DNA from: Jiulongibacter sp966250325
GTDB taxonomy: Bacteria > Bacteroidota > Bacteroidia > Cytophagales > Spirosomataceae
Length of the DNA: 64,000 bases
Direction: 5' to 3'
Assembly (NCBI GenBank): GCA_966250325.1
Contig: CBINGY010000002.1
Location: forward strand, 124,001-188,000
The position numbers and the translations under genes were made by a program. Of this stretch, positions 8,237-17,607 are shown one piece after another; the first letter of the stretch is position 1; every line of letters begins with the position of its first letter. A model generated the notes under the pieces. That model worked only from the letters and a program-made list of their open reading frames with translations. It did not search any database and was not told the DNA's origin.

Positions 8237-9958
8237 CTAGAGTTCTCCCTTTTTCTTTGCATTCACCGCGTAATCTACCGCCCTTGCCGTAAACGCCATG
8301 TAGGTGATGGAAGGATTAACGCAATTGGACGAAGTCATGAAAGAGCCGTCGGTCACAAACAGGTTTTTGACCTCATGCACCTGATTCCATTTGTTCAATA
8401 CCGATGTCTTTGGGTCAAGACCCATACGAGCGGTACCCATTTCATGAACGCCATTGCCCAGGCCGCCTATGTTATCAAACATGGTCACATTTTTGAATCT
8501 GGCAGATTCCAGCATTTCGGCCGCATCTGCTTTCATTTGATCCCGCATCTTGAACTCATTTTCGCCGTGCGAAGCATCAAACACAATTTGAGGAATTCCC
8601 CATTTGTCTACTTTGTCTTTGCTCAGATACATCCGGTTTTCATGACGGGGCAGTACTTCACCAAATCCCATGAGGCTCATGCTCCAGCCGCCGGGCTTTA
8701 GCAGACTTTCTTTGAAGTCAGCTCCCACTTCGGGTATGCCGTTTCCACGTCCCCAGTTTGCTCTTCCGCTATCTCCCTGGTAGTCATAGCCACGCAGGAA
8801 ATTCGGATTGTTGGTATTGCCACCCAGATTCACAAACCGCGGTATGAAGATTCCGGTAGGCTTACGACCTTTATAATACTGATCTTCCAGGCCGTCATAA
8901 GTACCCATGGCCCCAACATGGTAGTGATGATCCATGATGTTATGGCCCAGCTCTCCGCTGTCGTTACCGAGTCCGGTCGGGAACCGGGCGGAGGTAGAAT
9001 TGAGCATAATCTGAGCCGATGCCGGTGCCGAAGCACAGAGAAAAATCACCTCTGCAAAATACTCAATGGCCTCCATGGTTTCGCTGTCAATCACCCGCAC
9101 ACCTTTGATTTTCTGACTGGCTTCATCAAAAATAAGTGAGTGCACCACCGAATTGGGCCGGATGGAGAGGTTTCCTGTATTCTGAGCGGCAGGTAGTGTG
9201 GCGGCATTGGAACTGAAATAGGCTCCATAAGGGCAGCCTCGCGAACAGCGATTGCGGGCCTGGCACTGGCTGCGGCCCAGATCCAGATGTACTTTTTGAG
9301 GCTCGGTAAGGTGAGCTACCCGGCCTATGGTTACGTGACGACCTTTGAATTTGCTTTCTACCGATTTCCTGAATTCTTTTTCGAGGCAATTCATCTCAAA
9401 AGGCGGCAAAAACTCACCGTCTGGAAGATGATCAAGGCCCAGTTTTTCACCGCTGATACCCACAAACTTCTCAACATAACTGTACCAGGGAGCTATTTCA
9501 TTGTATCTAACGGGCCAGTCGATACCCACTCCTTCGCGGGCATTGGATTCAAAATCATAATTACTCCAGCGATAGGTATGTTTTCCCCAGGTGAGTGAGC
9601 GGCCACCAATCTGATTGCCCCGTATCCAGTCGAAACGGCGGTCTTCCTGATAGGGATTGTCCAGGTCATCGGTAAAAAAATGATTTCCGGCTTCTCCTAC
9701 AAAACCACTGCGAACCTGAATGTGCTGGCGGGCGGCGTCTGCGGCAGTGAGAGCTCCGCGGTGCTCCATGTCCCAGGCATCCTGCATGGCGGTGGGGTAA
9801 TCTTCGATGTGATTGACCATACGGCCCTTTTCCAAAACGAGCGTTTTTAAACCTTTTTCACAAAGTTCTTTGGCTGCCCAGCCACCGCTCATTCCAGAAC
9901 CTACCACGATGGCATCGTAGGTATTGCTGGAATTCAGATTGATATTTAATTGAGGCAT
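8237..9958 (-). CDS. GMC family FAD-dependent oxidoreductase (sugar/alcohol dehydrogenase type)
   Basis: 573 residues. The FAD-binding Rossmann motif is VVGSGMSGGWAAKEL near residues 18-32. A cysteine-containing segment RCSRGCPYGAYFSS and the C-terminal GMC signature region (HEMGTARMG, then NPSITYMAFTARAVDYA) are present. There is no signal peptide of its own, which fits export bound to the Tat-exported subunit 3 partner encoded next. Family members with this partner oxidise glucosides, gluconate or inositols at the periplasmic face and pass electrons to cytochrome c. Which sugar is used here is unknown. Confidence 0.88.
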   Translation of the reverse strand: MPQLNINLNSSNTYDAIVVGSGMSGGWAAKELCEKGLKTLVLEKGRMVNHIEDYPTAMQDAWDMEHRGALTAADAARQHIQVRSGFVGEAGNHFFTDDLDNPYQEDRRFDWIRGNQIGGRSLTWGKHTYRWSNYDFESNAREGVGIDWPVRYNEIAPWYSYVEKFVGISGEKLGLDHLPDGEFLPPFEMNCLEKEFRKSVESKFKGRHVTIGRVAHLTEPQKVHLDLGRSQCQARNRCSRGCPYGAYFSSNAATLPAAQNTGNLSIRPNSVVHSLIFDEASQKIKGVRVIDSETMEAIEYFAEVIFLCASAPASAQIMLNSTSARFPTGLGNDSGELGHNIMDHHYHVGAMGTYDGLEDQYYKGRKPTGIFIPRFVNLGGNTNNPNFLRGYDYQGDSGRANWGRGNGIPEVGADFKESLLKPGGWSMSLMGFGEVLPRHENRMYLSKDKVDKWGIPQIVFDASHGENEFKMRDQMKADAAEMLESARFKNVTMFDNIGGLGNGVHEMGTARMGLDPKTSVLNKWNQVHEVKNLFVTDGSFMTSSNCVNPSITYMAFTARAVDYAVNAKKKGEL

Positions 9959-10065
9959 TTTTTCATCAAGGGTTGAAGGTGCAATTTAAGGATTTTTTGA
10001 AGGGTGGCAATCCTGTTTTTACCTGATAAGTAGGTTATATTTACTTTGTCAAACAAAAAGTATTC

Positions 10066-10281
10066 ATGTCAACATTAATGGAATGTGTACTTTCAAAAGT
10101 CAGGGAAACCCAAAACCAGGCCGCACTGGAAGAGGTTTTGGCCATACTGAAATTTGAGGCCGATCAAAGCATTTATGGTGAATTCACCGATGATCAAGAA
10201 CAACTTTTGAGGGAGTCTCAACTGGAAATTAAGCAAGGGAATTCATCAAGCCACGACGAAGTAAAAGGTAGAATTGATTGA
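10066..10281 (+). CDS. Small antitoxin-like protein (addiction-module component type)
   Basis: 71 residues, charged, no membrane segment. The second half (FTDDQEQLLRESQLEIKQG then HDEVKGRID) fits the pattern of short antitoxins paired with RelE/ParE toxins, in which a helix with EL..S...I..G is followed by a conserved ..EV...I end. A TACTTTG box about 25 bases before the ATG may be its promoter. The stop TGA shares its last base with an ATG that opens a damaged toxin-like frame (10281 onward). This is the usual antitoxin-toxin spacing. The family call is by pattern only. Confidence 0.55.
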   Translation: MSTLMECVLSKVRETQNQAALEEVLAILKFEADQSIYGEFTDDQEQLLRESQLEIKQGNSSSHDEVKGRID

Positions 10282-10395
10282 TGGTTAAGCGAATAGTTTG
10301 GTTATAAAGAGCTGAATTGAATATTTTTAGGAAGAGGGATTGGTAACAGCAAACTTTAAAGAAGACTTGTCAAAAATCTTTATTCCCGAAAACAT
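10281..10395 (+). pseudogene. Remnant of a RelE/ParE-type toxin gene
   Basis: Starting at ATG 10281, which overlaps the antitoxin stop by one base, the frame reads MVKRIVWL, then TAA (10305-10307), then RAELNIF. This matches the start of RelE/ParE toxins (VKRIVWSKRAE-like) interrupted by a stop. In the next frame, at about 10336-10390, GIGNSKL, stop, RRLVKNLYS resembles the following helix of such toxins (N-S-K-x-Y-S-x-x-L). At least two nonsense changes and a frame shift are therefore visible, and the C-terminal half is missing. The match is made by eye. Confidence 0.5.
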
Positions 10396-10484
10396 CAACC
10401 ACCTTTCCATTTACAATATTCCCTACATTTACCCCACTTTAACCTTTAAAAGTCTTTTTGACGAATAGGAAAGCCGCCCGTCCC

Positions 10485-11768
10485 ATGAGTAAACCCATTT
10501 CAGAAAAGCCCATGAACGCCTTTCAATGGCTGATGGTGGCCATCTGTTTTATTCTGAATTTCAATGATGGTATCGATGTGTTGCTGGTTTCTTACGCTGG
10601 GCCCGAGATTATCCGTGAGTGGGACCTTAGCAAAGAGGAAATGGGGTATATTTTCAGTGCGGGCCTTGCAGGTATGACGCTCGGCTGTTTCTTCATCGCT
10701 CCCATCGCCGATGTAATAGGTCGTCGTAAAATTTTCCTGATTTCAGTTTCCCTTATTGTGGTTGGGCTTTTTGGAGTGGGTATGTCACACTCTTATGCAC
10801 TTGTTTTGATTCTACGGTTTATTACCGGCCTGGGTCTCGGAGGCATTCTACCTACGATGACGGCCACCGCAGCCGAATTTTCCAATGAAAAATACCGTGA
10901 TTTTAATGTTGGCCTGGTGCAGGCCGGCTGGCCCATAGGGGCTATTCTCACGGGCTGGCTTAGTGCCAGATACATCCCTGTTTATGGCTGGCATGCGGCA
11001 TTTCTGGTGGCCGGAGGATTGGCTCTCCTCATGTGGCTGATGGTTTTCTTTTTTATGACAGACTCGCTGGAATTTCTTGAAAATAACAGTGTTAAGGTTG
11101 GCCTGGCGAAAATCAATCACTTAAGATCAAAGTTACAACTGCCGCCTATAAAGGAACTTTCGCAGAAAAGTACAGGCTTAAAACCCGGATTAAAGACTTT
11201 GATGAGCACGTCTTACAAGTCAAATACTTTCCGGATCTGGATAGCCGCTTTTTTCGGATTCATGACACTTTACACGCTGATGAGCTGGATTCCTACCATC
11301 GCCAAAGAAGCCGGACTTAGCTATGAGTCGGCCACCTGGGTGGGTATCATGCTGAATATCGGTGCGGCATTGGGCTCAGCTTCAATCGGGGCTCTGGGCT
11401 CAAAACTGGGCCTGCGGCAGGTGCAACTGGCGTTTATGCTGCTGGCTTTTTTACTGATGCAGATTTACGCTTTTGCAGATCTTACGTACACACTTATTTT
11501 TATTCTGGTCACTCTCATTGGTGTATTTGTACAAGGTGGGTTTAACGGAATCTGGCCTATTCTCTCGCGTCTCTATGAATCCTCGGTGAGGACTACCGGC
11601 GTAGGATATACGGTGGGCATAGGACGCCTCGGAGCTGTATTAGGTCCCTGGTTGTTTGGCTTTTTGTCAGATGCAGGCTGGAGTATCAGGAGTTTGTTTG
11701 TTCTTTTCTCTGTGCCCCTGCTGGTTATGGGTATGGCAGTACGTAGTCTAAAATCAAAAAATTTATGA
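10485..11768 (+). CDS. MFS transporter (organic acid/sugar type, AAHS-like)
   Basis: 427 residues from ATG 10485. An in-frame TTG at 10458 would add nine polar residues and is less likely. There are about twelve membrane segments. Family signatures are the loop 2-3 motif ADVIGRRKIF (G-x-x-x-D-x-x-G-R-R type), FITGLGLGGILPTMTA in segment 4, and a charged D at FNDGIDVLLVSYAGP in segment 1 that resembles aromatic-acid:H+ symporters. The stop overlaps the ATG of the zinc alcohol dehydrogenase (ATGA), so uptake and oxidation of one substrate are probably coupled. The substrate is not identified. Confidence 0.85.
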   Translation: MSKPISEKPMNAFQWLMVAICFILNFNDGIDVLLVSYAGPEIIREWDLSKEEMGYIFSAGLAGMTLGCFFIAPIADVIGRRKIFLISVSLIVVGLFGVGMSHSYALVLILRFITGLGLGGILPTMTATAAEFSNEKYRDFNVGLVQAGWPIGAILTGWLSARYIPVYGWHAAFLVAGGLALLMWLMVFFFMTDSLEFLENNSVKVGLAKINHLRSKLQLPPIKELSQKSTGLKPGLKTLMSTSYKSNTFRIWIAAFFGFMTLYTLMSWIPTIAKEAGLSYESATWVGIMLNIGAALGSASIGALGSKLGLRQVQLAFMLLAFLLMQIYAFADLTYTLIFILVTLIGVFVQGGFNGIWPILSRLYESSVRTTGVGYTVGIGRLGAVLGPWLFGFLSDAGWSIRSLFVLFSVPLLVMGMAVRSLKSKNL

Positions 11769-12766
11769 AAGCCGGAGTTCTGGTCTCACCCGGGAACATT
11801 CAGATAAAAGAACTGCCCTTGCCTGAACCCTCTGAAGGGGAATTGCGTGTGCGACTCACGCAAACCGGTATTTGCGGCTCAGATGTACATCTTTTTTTAG
11901 GTCATAGAAAACTGTCTAAACCCACAGTGATCGGGCATGAAGGGCTGGGATTTATTGACAAAAAAGGACCGAAAACTACTTTAGAGCTTGGTCAACGTGT
12001 GGTTATTGAACCTAATATTCCCTGTGGTCACTGCAGATTGTGCAGGGATGGGCGAGGGGATATTTGCCCTGCCAAACGGGTCCTTGGAAATACAGAAGAC
12101 GGCTGTTTCGCTGAATATATTTGTTTGCCCGAGGCTTTTTGCCATGCTGTGCCGTCAGAAATTACCGATGAAGATGCAGTGCTCACCGAACCCACAGCGG
12201 TGGCTCTGCATGCATTGAAACTGGCTGGTCTTCGTGCCGGTGAGCCGATTGCTATCATAGGTCTGGGAGCTATTGGATTGCTTATTAATCATTTGGCTAT
12301 CTCTATGGGATATCGAACGTATGTGAGTGAACCAAATCCAGCCAAAGTGGCCCGGGCCATAGCAGAGGGTGCCTTGGCTGGATCAGGAGATTCCAATGCT
12401 CTGCGACGCCAGTGGGAAGATGCCGGCGTGGTGGCCGTTTTCGAATCTGCCGGAGCAGCCCAAACCGTGAATCTGGCCCTTGAGTCAGCTCCGCGAGGTG
12501 CAAAGGTAATTCTGCTCGGTCTTTCCACAGACCCTGCTTCTTTTGTGCCTCTTGATCTGGTTCGCTCAGGAATCAGCATTTTATCTTCCATTATCTACGA
12601 TCATCCGTTTGATTTTGCTGAAACGCTTCGTTTGATGGCCGAAGGAACCATACATCCCGGGAAATTTATTTCCTCGGTGGATTCATTGACAGATTTACAG
12701 GAGGCTCTGGAGCGTGCCGCTGCCGGGAATGAAACCAAGGTCATTGTCAATTGTCATCACATTTGA
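11765..12766 (+). CDS. Zinc-dependent medium-chain alcohol/polyol dehydrogenase
   Basis: 333 residues, the usual length. The catalytic zinc ligands are Cys37 (GICGSDVH), His58 and Glu59 (GHEG). The structural zinc lobe has Cys87, Cys90, Cys93 and Cys101. The NAD-binding motif is GLGAIG at 166-171. The layout matches sorbitol, threonine and galactitol dehydrogenases; the exact substrate is open. It overlaps the MFS gene by four bases and probably oxidises the compound that transporter brings in. No gene follows on the same strand for 98 bases. Confidence 0.88.
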   Translation: MKAGVLVSPGNIQIKELPLPEPSEGELRVRLTQTGICGSDVHLFLGHRKLSKPTVIGHEGLGFIDKKGPKTTLELGQRVVIEPNIPCGHCRLCRDGRGDICPAKRVLGNTEDGCFAEYICLPEAFCHAVPSEITDEDAVLTEPTAVALHALKLAGLRAGEPIAIIGLGAIGLLINHLAISMGYRTYVSEPNPAKVARAIAEGALAGSGDSNALRRQWEDAGVVAVFESAGAAQTVNLALESAPRGAKVILLGLSTDPASFVPLDLVRSGISILSSIIYDHPFDFAETLRLMAEGTIHPGKFISSVDSLTDLQEALERAAAGNETKVIVNCHHI

Positions 12767-12864
12767 ATACTATTCCCCAGGTTCAATAAAATGCCATTTG
12801 CTGTCAAAAATCATGTACTTTCTTAATTTCATCATTTAGTTTTGGTGCAGTGATCACTTACGGT

Positions 12865-15111
12865 ATGATTAAAACTTTACACTTCATTTTGCTTTTTTCC
12901 TGCGTTTCCTTTGAACTCCTGGCTCATCAGGGCAATATTTCTGGAAGAGTCAGCGACCAGAAATCGGGTTTGCTGGTTTACGGTGCCTCCGTTCGTATTC
13001 GCGATTTCAATGTGGGTGCCACCACGAATGAAAACGGCTACTATCTGCTCTCAGGTCTGGAGCCGGGGAAATACTGGATGGAGGTTTCACTCGTAGGCTA
13101 TGCATCACAAAATCAATTTATTGAAGTCAGAAACGACGAAACGGTCTCCCTGGATTTTATGCTTGCAGAGGCCCCTCTTGAGCTAAGTGAAGTACGGATT
13201 TCTGCCTCTAACCCTCAAAAACAACAGGTCATTTCTGGCCTGGATATCCGCACCCGCACCATAAATAATTCGCAGGAGGTTTTGCGAATTATACCCGGAG
13301 TAGTTATTGGCCAGCATGCCGGTGGAGGTAAGGCTGAGCAGATTTTTCTTCGGGGTTTTGACATTGATCACGGCACAGATATTCAGCTCACGGTAGACGG
13401 TATGCCCATCAACATGGTTTCTCATGCTCACGGCCAGGGCTACGCAGATGCCCATTTTATTATCCCTGAGCTTCTGGAAGGGGTAGATTTCAAAAAGGGC
13501 ATGTATGATAGCGAAAAGGGAAATTTTTCAACAGCCGGATGGGCCAACTTCAGAACGAAGACTGTTTTGGAAGAGAATTTTGTGAAGGGGGAAGCAGGTC
13601 AATTCAATACCTGGAGAATAGTAAGTGGTGTGAACGTGCTTAAAACCACTCAAAAAAATGCGTACCTGGCTGGCGAATACACATACTCTGACGCCTGGTT
13701 TGACGCACCGCAACAGTTTAACCGCCTCAATCTGCTGGGAAAATACCATGCCCACCTGGCTGAAAACACAAACCTCACACTTACTGCGTCAACATTTCAG
13801 AGTACCTGGAACGCCTCCGGCCAGATTCCGGAAAGGGCCGTGGCAGATGGCAGCATTGGTTTTTTCGGGGCTATTGACCCCAACGAAGGCGGAGAGACCA
13901 GCCGTACCAATTTGAATGCAGAACTGGTGACTTTAACCCGGGAAAATCACATCTGGAAAAACCAGCTTTGGTATTCCAATTACAATTTTGAGCTGTATTC
14001 AAATTTCACCTTTTTCCTGGAAGACCCGATAAACGGTGATCAGATTCGTCAGAAAGAATCCAGAAACATGTGGGGATACAACTCCAATTACGCCATAATT
14101 CATGATCTCAAAGGAAAGCAGGCTACCCTGGATCTGGGTATAAATTACCGGCACGATCTCACCACAGACTCTGAGCTTTCCCGAACCAAAAACCGGCGGG
14201 AACTGCTGGAAGCCATCAAACTGGGGGATATTAACGAAGCAAATCTGGGATTTTACCTGAATGAAACCATTCAACTGAACTCCAGACTCTCTGCCACGGC
14301 GGGAATTAGGCTTGATTATTTCAACAATCAATATCTCGATAAATTACTGAATAATACGCTGATGAAAGCCGATGCGTCCATTGTTTCGCCCAAACTCAGT
14401 CTTTATTACACACAGAATAAGAATGTTCAGTTTTACCTCAATACCGGCAAAGGCTTTCACTCCAATGACACACGTGCAGTAGTAGAAGAAGACGGACTGG
14501 AAATACTCCCGGCTGCTTATGGGGCAGATCTGGGCACTGTACTAAAACCCTTTCCGAAATTAATTATCAATACGGCAGTCTGGTATCTGTGGCTGGCACA
14601 GGAGTTTGTTTATGTAGGCGATGCCGGTGTGGTGGAAGCCTCCGGCAGGTCAAAACGGAAGGGAATTGACCTTTCGGCACGTTATCAGGTTTACAAAAAT
14701 CTGTTTTTCGATCTGGATGCCAACTGGGCAGAACCCAGGGCCATCGGGGAAACAGAAGGAGCAGATCTGATTCCGCTGGCGGTGAACTTCACGAGTATTG
14801 GTGGTCTTACTCTTAAAAATGAAAGCGGATTTAGCGGTAGTGTTAGGTACAGGTATGTGGGAGATCGCCCTGCAAACGAAGACGGCAGTCTGGTGGCCAA
14901 AGGGTATTTCGTGACGGATGGCTTACTTAATTACCGTATCAATAAACTCACGCTGGGTCTTTCTGTTCAGAATCTTTTTAATACCCGCTGGAAAGAAACC
15001 CAATTTGCTACAGAGAGTCGCCTGCAAAATGAGACAACCTCTGTAGAAGAAATTCACTTTACGCCGGGCACTCCGTTCAATGCACGGTTAAGTTTACAGC
15101 TGAGTTTCTAA
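12865..15111 (+). CDS. TonB-dependent outer-membrane receptor with carboxypeptidase-regulatory-like domain
   Basis: Starting at ATG 12865 gives 748 residues and a clean signal peptide (MIKTLHFILLF...LAHQG); a GTG five codons upstream is in frame but less suitable. Residues ~25-105 form the CarboxypepD_reg-like domain (ISGRVSDQKSG, then NENGYYLLSGLEPGKYWMEV). A plug domain follows with FLRGFDIDHGTD and a striking His-rich turn, MVSHAHGQGYADAHF, then the beta barrel ending in LSLQLSF. No SusD lies beside it, so it is not a SusC. The ligand is unknown. The gene ends four bases inside the convergent hexosaminidase gene. Confidence 0.9.
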   Translation: MIKTLHFILLFSCVSFELLAHQGNISGRVSDQKSGLLVYGASVRIRDFNVGATTNENGYYLLSGLEPGKYWMEVSLVGYASQNQFIEVRNDETVSLDFMLAEAPLELSEVRISASNPQKQQVISGLDIRTRTINNSQEVLRIIPGVVIGQHAGGGKAEQIFLRGFDIDHGTDIQLTVDGMPINMVSHAHGQGYADAHFIIPELLEGVDFKKGMYDSEKGNFSTAGWANFRTKTVLEENFVKGEAGQFNTWRIVSGVNVLKTTQKNAYLAGEYTYSDAWFDAPQQFNRLNLLGKYHAHLAENTNLTLTASTFQSTWNASGQIPERAVADGSIGFFGAIDPNEGGETSRTNLNAELVTLTRENHIWKNQLWYSNYNFELYSNFTFFLEDPINGDQIRQKESRNMWGYNSNYAIIHDLKGKQATLDLGINYRHDLTTDSELSRTKNRRELLEAIKLGDINEANLGFYLNETIQLNSRLSATAGIRLDYFNNQYLDKLLNNTLMKADASIVSPKLSLYYTQNKNVQFYLNTGKGFHSNDTRAVVEEDGLEILPAAYGADLGTVLKPFPKLIINTAVWYLWLAQEFVYVGDAGVVEASGRSKRKGIDLSARYQVYKNLFFDLDANWAEPRAIGETEGADLIPLAVNFTSIGGLTLKNESGFSGSVRYRYVGDRPANEDGSLVAKGYFVTDGLLNYRINKLTLGLSVQNLFNTRWKETQFATESRLQNETTSVEEIHFTPGTPFNARLSLQLSF

Positions 15112-17393
15112 CGCACCACCATCTCATCCACAAATAGCCAGGCTGGTGAGCCGGCACCGGCATGGCCTTCAGGAAGTTTGCCGTAGTTTTCAGCCTGCAC
15201 TTTGATGTATCGTGCTTTTTGACCATTAAGCTTAAGTACAGAATTTCCGGCTGCTGGGCCACCCTCTTTTCCTTTGTCGAAAGTGTAAACCGGCATTTCT
15301 TCAAACTTTTCTCCATCTACCGAAAGGCTGATTTTCAGATTTTTCGGATACATAACCCAGCTTCCAGGGGCATGCAGAAAACCAATTCCAAATTCATGCA
15401 CTTCCGTGATTTCCCCGAGATCGAGCGTGAGATCCAGATCACCGCCATTTATGCCTACCCAGGTGTCCATCTTGCGTTCATCGCCAATTTTACCATCGGT
15501 AAGAGCATAGGTGGTGCCTCCGGTATAGCGGGAGGGTTTTGACCGGTATTCATAAGTTTTGCCTGTGGCTTTATTGACACGCAGTTCGGTGGTGAATACA
15601 TTTCCGAACAGCCGGTTGCCTTCATCAAACAAAGCCGCTCTGATCATGACATCCCTCGTAACGGTGATACCTTCTGAGGCACTGTAAAGAGGTGATTCGG
15701 CAGTGGGCACCGAACCATCCAGGGTATACCTGATCACGGGATTTTCAACAATTGTGTTTATTTTGAGGTTAAGCCCACCGGATATTCCGTTCACTTCAGA
15801 GCTCAGATTGTAGATGGAATTGGAGTAATTCACTCTCCGTTTTGCGAGTTTGCCAAAATGAGCCTGCACCCTCTTCAAGAACTCTTCATAATCTTTTTCA
15901 CCTTCTTTTGACCAGCCGGTTTCGGCAATGGCAAGAGCCCGAGGGAAGAGCATGTATTCGGCTTTTTCCGGGGTTGCTATGTATTCTGTCCATAGATTGC
16001 CTTGTACGCCCAGAATATAGGGTTTCTCTGCTTCGGTGATATCATCTGCATAAGGTTCGTAGGAATATACTTTTTCCAGACTCAAATTCCCGCCAATAGC
16101 CAGAGGTTCAGTGGCAGGGTCAGCCTGGTAGTAATCCAGGTAGTAATACGAGTTTGGTGACATGATTACGTCATGCTTCTGACGAGCTGCCTGCACACCG
16201 CCCTCGGTACCTCTCCAGCTCATCACGGTGGCATTTGGTGATAGACCGCCCTCCAGTATTTCATCCCAGCCGATCAACTTGCGGCCTTTTGAGGTTAGGA
16301 AACTGTCGATTCTTGAAAAAAAATAACATTGAAGACCGTGTTCATCACCAAGGCCTTTTTCCTTGATCAGATTCTGACAAAACTCAGAGGCTTTCCAGGA
16401 ATCTTTCGGGCATTCGTCACCGCCTATATGAATGTACTGTGAAGGGAATAAGGCCATTACTTCAGTGAGCACATCTTCAAGGAACGTAAATGTTTTCTCA
16501 TAGGGGCAAAAAACGTCTGTGGCCACACCCCACAAGGTACGCACCTCGTAGGGTCCGCCAGAGCAGCCCAGTTCAGGGTAGCTGGCCAATGCAGCCACCG
16601 CATGGCCCGGCATTTCAATCTCGGGAATTACGTTAACATACCGGGAAGCTGCATAAGCCACTATTTCTTTGACTTCCTCTTGGGTATAAAATCCACCATA
16701 CGGTTTTCCGTCAAATTTCTGATCGCTGTAATGACCCAGCATGGTTTCCTTTCTCCAGGCACCTACTTCGGTAAGTTTTGGGTATTTTTTGATCTCAATA
16801 CGCCATCCCTGATCTTCGGTAAGGTGCCAGTGAAACTGATTGAATTTATACATGGCGAGCAGGTCAATGTACTTTTTGACAAAGCTAACGGGCATCATGT
16901 GACGACCCACATCCAGCATGAGTCCTCTGTAACCAAACCGCGGCTCGTCTTCTATATCGCAGACGGGTAATGAATAACGGATGCCGTATTCGGCGTCATC
17001 GCTGTAAATCTGATCTTCAAAAAGCTGAAGCAGCGTTTGGTATGCATAGAAAAGCCCTTTGCCCGTACCGGCTTGGAGCTCGGCCTTTTCGGTGTCAATA
17101 TGTATGCGGTAAGCTTCGCCCTTCAGCGAGTTATCCAAAGAAAAAATGATGGCATTTCTGTTGCCGGTTCGTTTCAGTTCTGGATTGAGATGGGAACTGG
17201 TGGCGATTCGCTGCCGCATATTTTCTGCAATCGCAAGTACCTCTTTGGAATCTGAGGTGCTTACTACTGTGGTACTGCTGTTCAGTCTTAACGTTCCCTC
17301 ACCCTTCATAAAGGAAACAGGTTTTGGGATGATATTCTGGGCGAAAACAGTAGTATTTATTAAAAGAATAAGGGCAACTAATTTGAATTTCAT
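15108..17393 (-). CDS. Secreted beta-N-acetylhexosaminidase, GH20
   Basis: 761 residues with signal peptide (to about 19, VFAQ). Order: GH20b N-terminal domain (~20-150), the GH20 catalytic barrel (~153-490) with the catalytic Asp326-Glu327 pair in HIGGDECPK and the substrate-site motif HWHLTEDQGWR, then a chitobiase-like C-terminal segment (~535-610) and an F5/8 type C-like binding module (~620-761). It removes terminal GlcNAc or GalNAc from glycans, chitin fragments or peptidoglycan pieces in the periplasm or outside. The stop overlaps that of the TonB receptor. A TATTTTTG box upstream suggests its own promoter. Confidence 0.93.
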   Translation of the reverse strand: MKFKLVALILLINTTVFAQNIIPKPVSFMKGEGTLRLNSSTTVVSTSDSKEVLAIAENMRQRIATSSHLNPELKRTGNRNAIIFSLDNSLKGEAYRIHIDTEKAELQAGTGKGLFYAYQTLLQLFEDQIYSDDAEYGIRYSLPVCDIEDEPRFGYRGLMLDVGRHMMPVSFVKKYIDLLAMYKFNQFHWHLTEDQGWRIEIKKYPKLTEVGAWRKETMLGHYSDQKFDGKPYGGFYTQEEVKEIVAYAASRYVNVIPEIEMPGHAVAALASYPELGCSGGPYEVRTLWGVATDVFCPYEKTFTFLEDVLTEVMALFPSQYIHIGGDECPKDSWKASEFCQNLIKEKGLGDEHGLQCYFFSRIDSFLTSKGRKLIGWDEILEGGLSPNATVMSWRGTEGGVQAARQKHDVIMSPNSYYYLDYYQADPATEPLAIGGNLSLEKVYSYEPYADDITEAEKPYILGVQGNLWTEYIATPEKAEYMLFPRALAIAETGWSKEGEKDYEEFLKRVQAHFGKLAKRRVNYSNSIYNLSSEVNGISGGLNLKINTIVENPVIRYTLDGSVPTAESPLYSASEGITVTRDVMIRAALFDEGNRLFGNVFTTELRVNKATGKTYEYRSKPSRYTGGTTYALTDGKIGDERKMDTWVGINGGDLDLTLDLGEITEVHEFGIGFLHAPGSWVMYPKNLKISLSVDGEKFEEMPVYTFDKGKEGGPAAGNSVLKLNGQKARYIKVQAENYGKLPEGHAGAGSPAWLFVDEMVVR

Positions 17394-17418
17394 AGGTATG
17401 AGTGAAGGCTGATTTGTA

Positions 17419-17426
17419 CAAAAATA
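17419..17426 (-). promoter_or_regulatory. Candidate -7 box upstream of the GH20 gene
   Basis: On the minus strand the bases read TATTTTTG, an exact TAnnTTTG match, 26 bases before the ATG. A clear -33 TTTG at the right spacing is not visible. Confidence 0.4.
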
Positions 17427-17607
17427 CGCTTTTACATCAATCAGGGCAGACTTGATTATTAAAATATTTTAATAATCAGAATATGATCGGGTTTCGTAGT
17501 GTAATTTAACTCCGGGAACAAGTTTAAACCACGTTGACTTTTATAACATACCTAAATTAGGTAAGGTGCCATTTATTGAGTGAATCAAGCTCTGATTCCG
17601 GGCAGAG

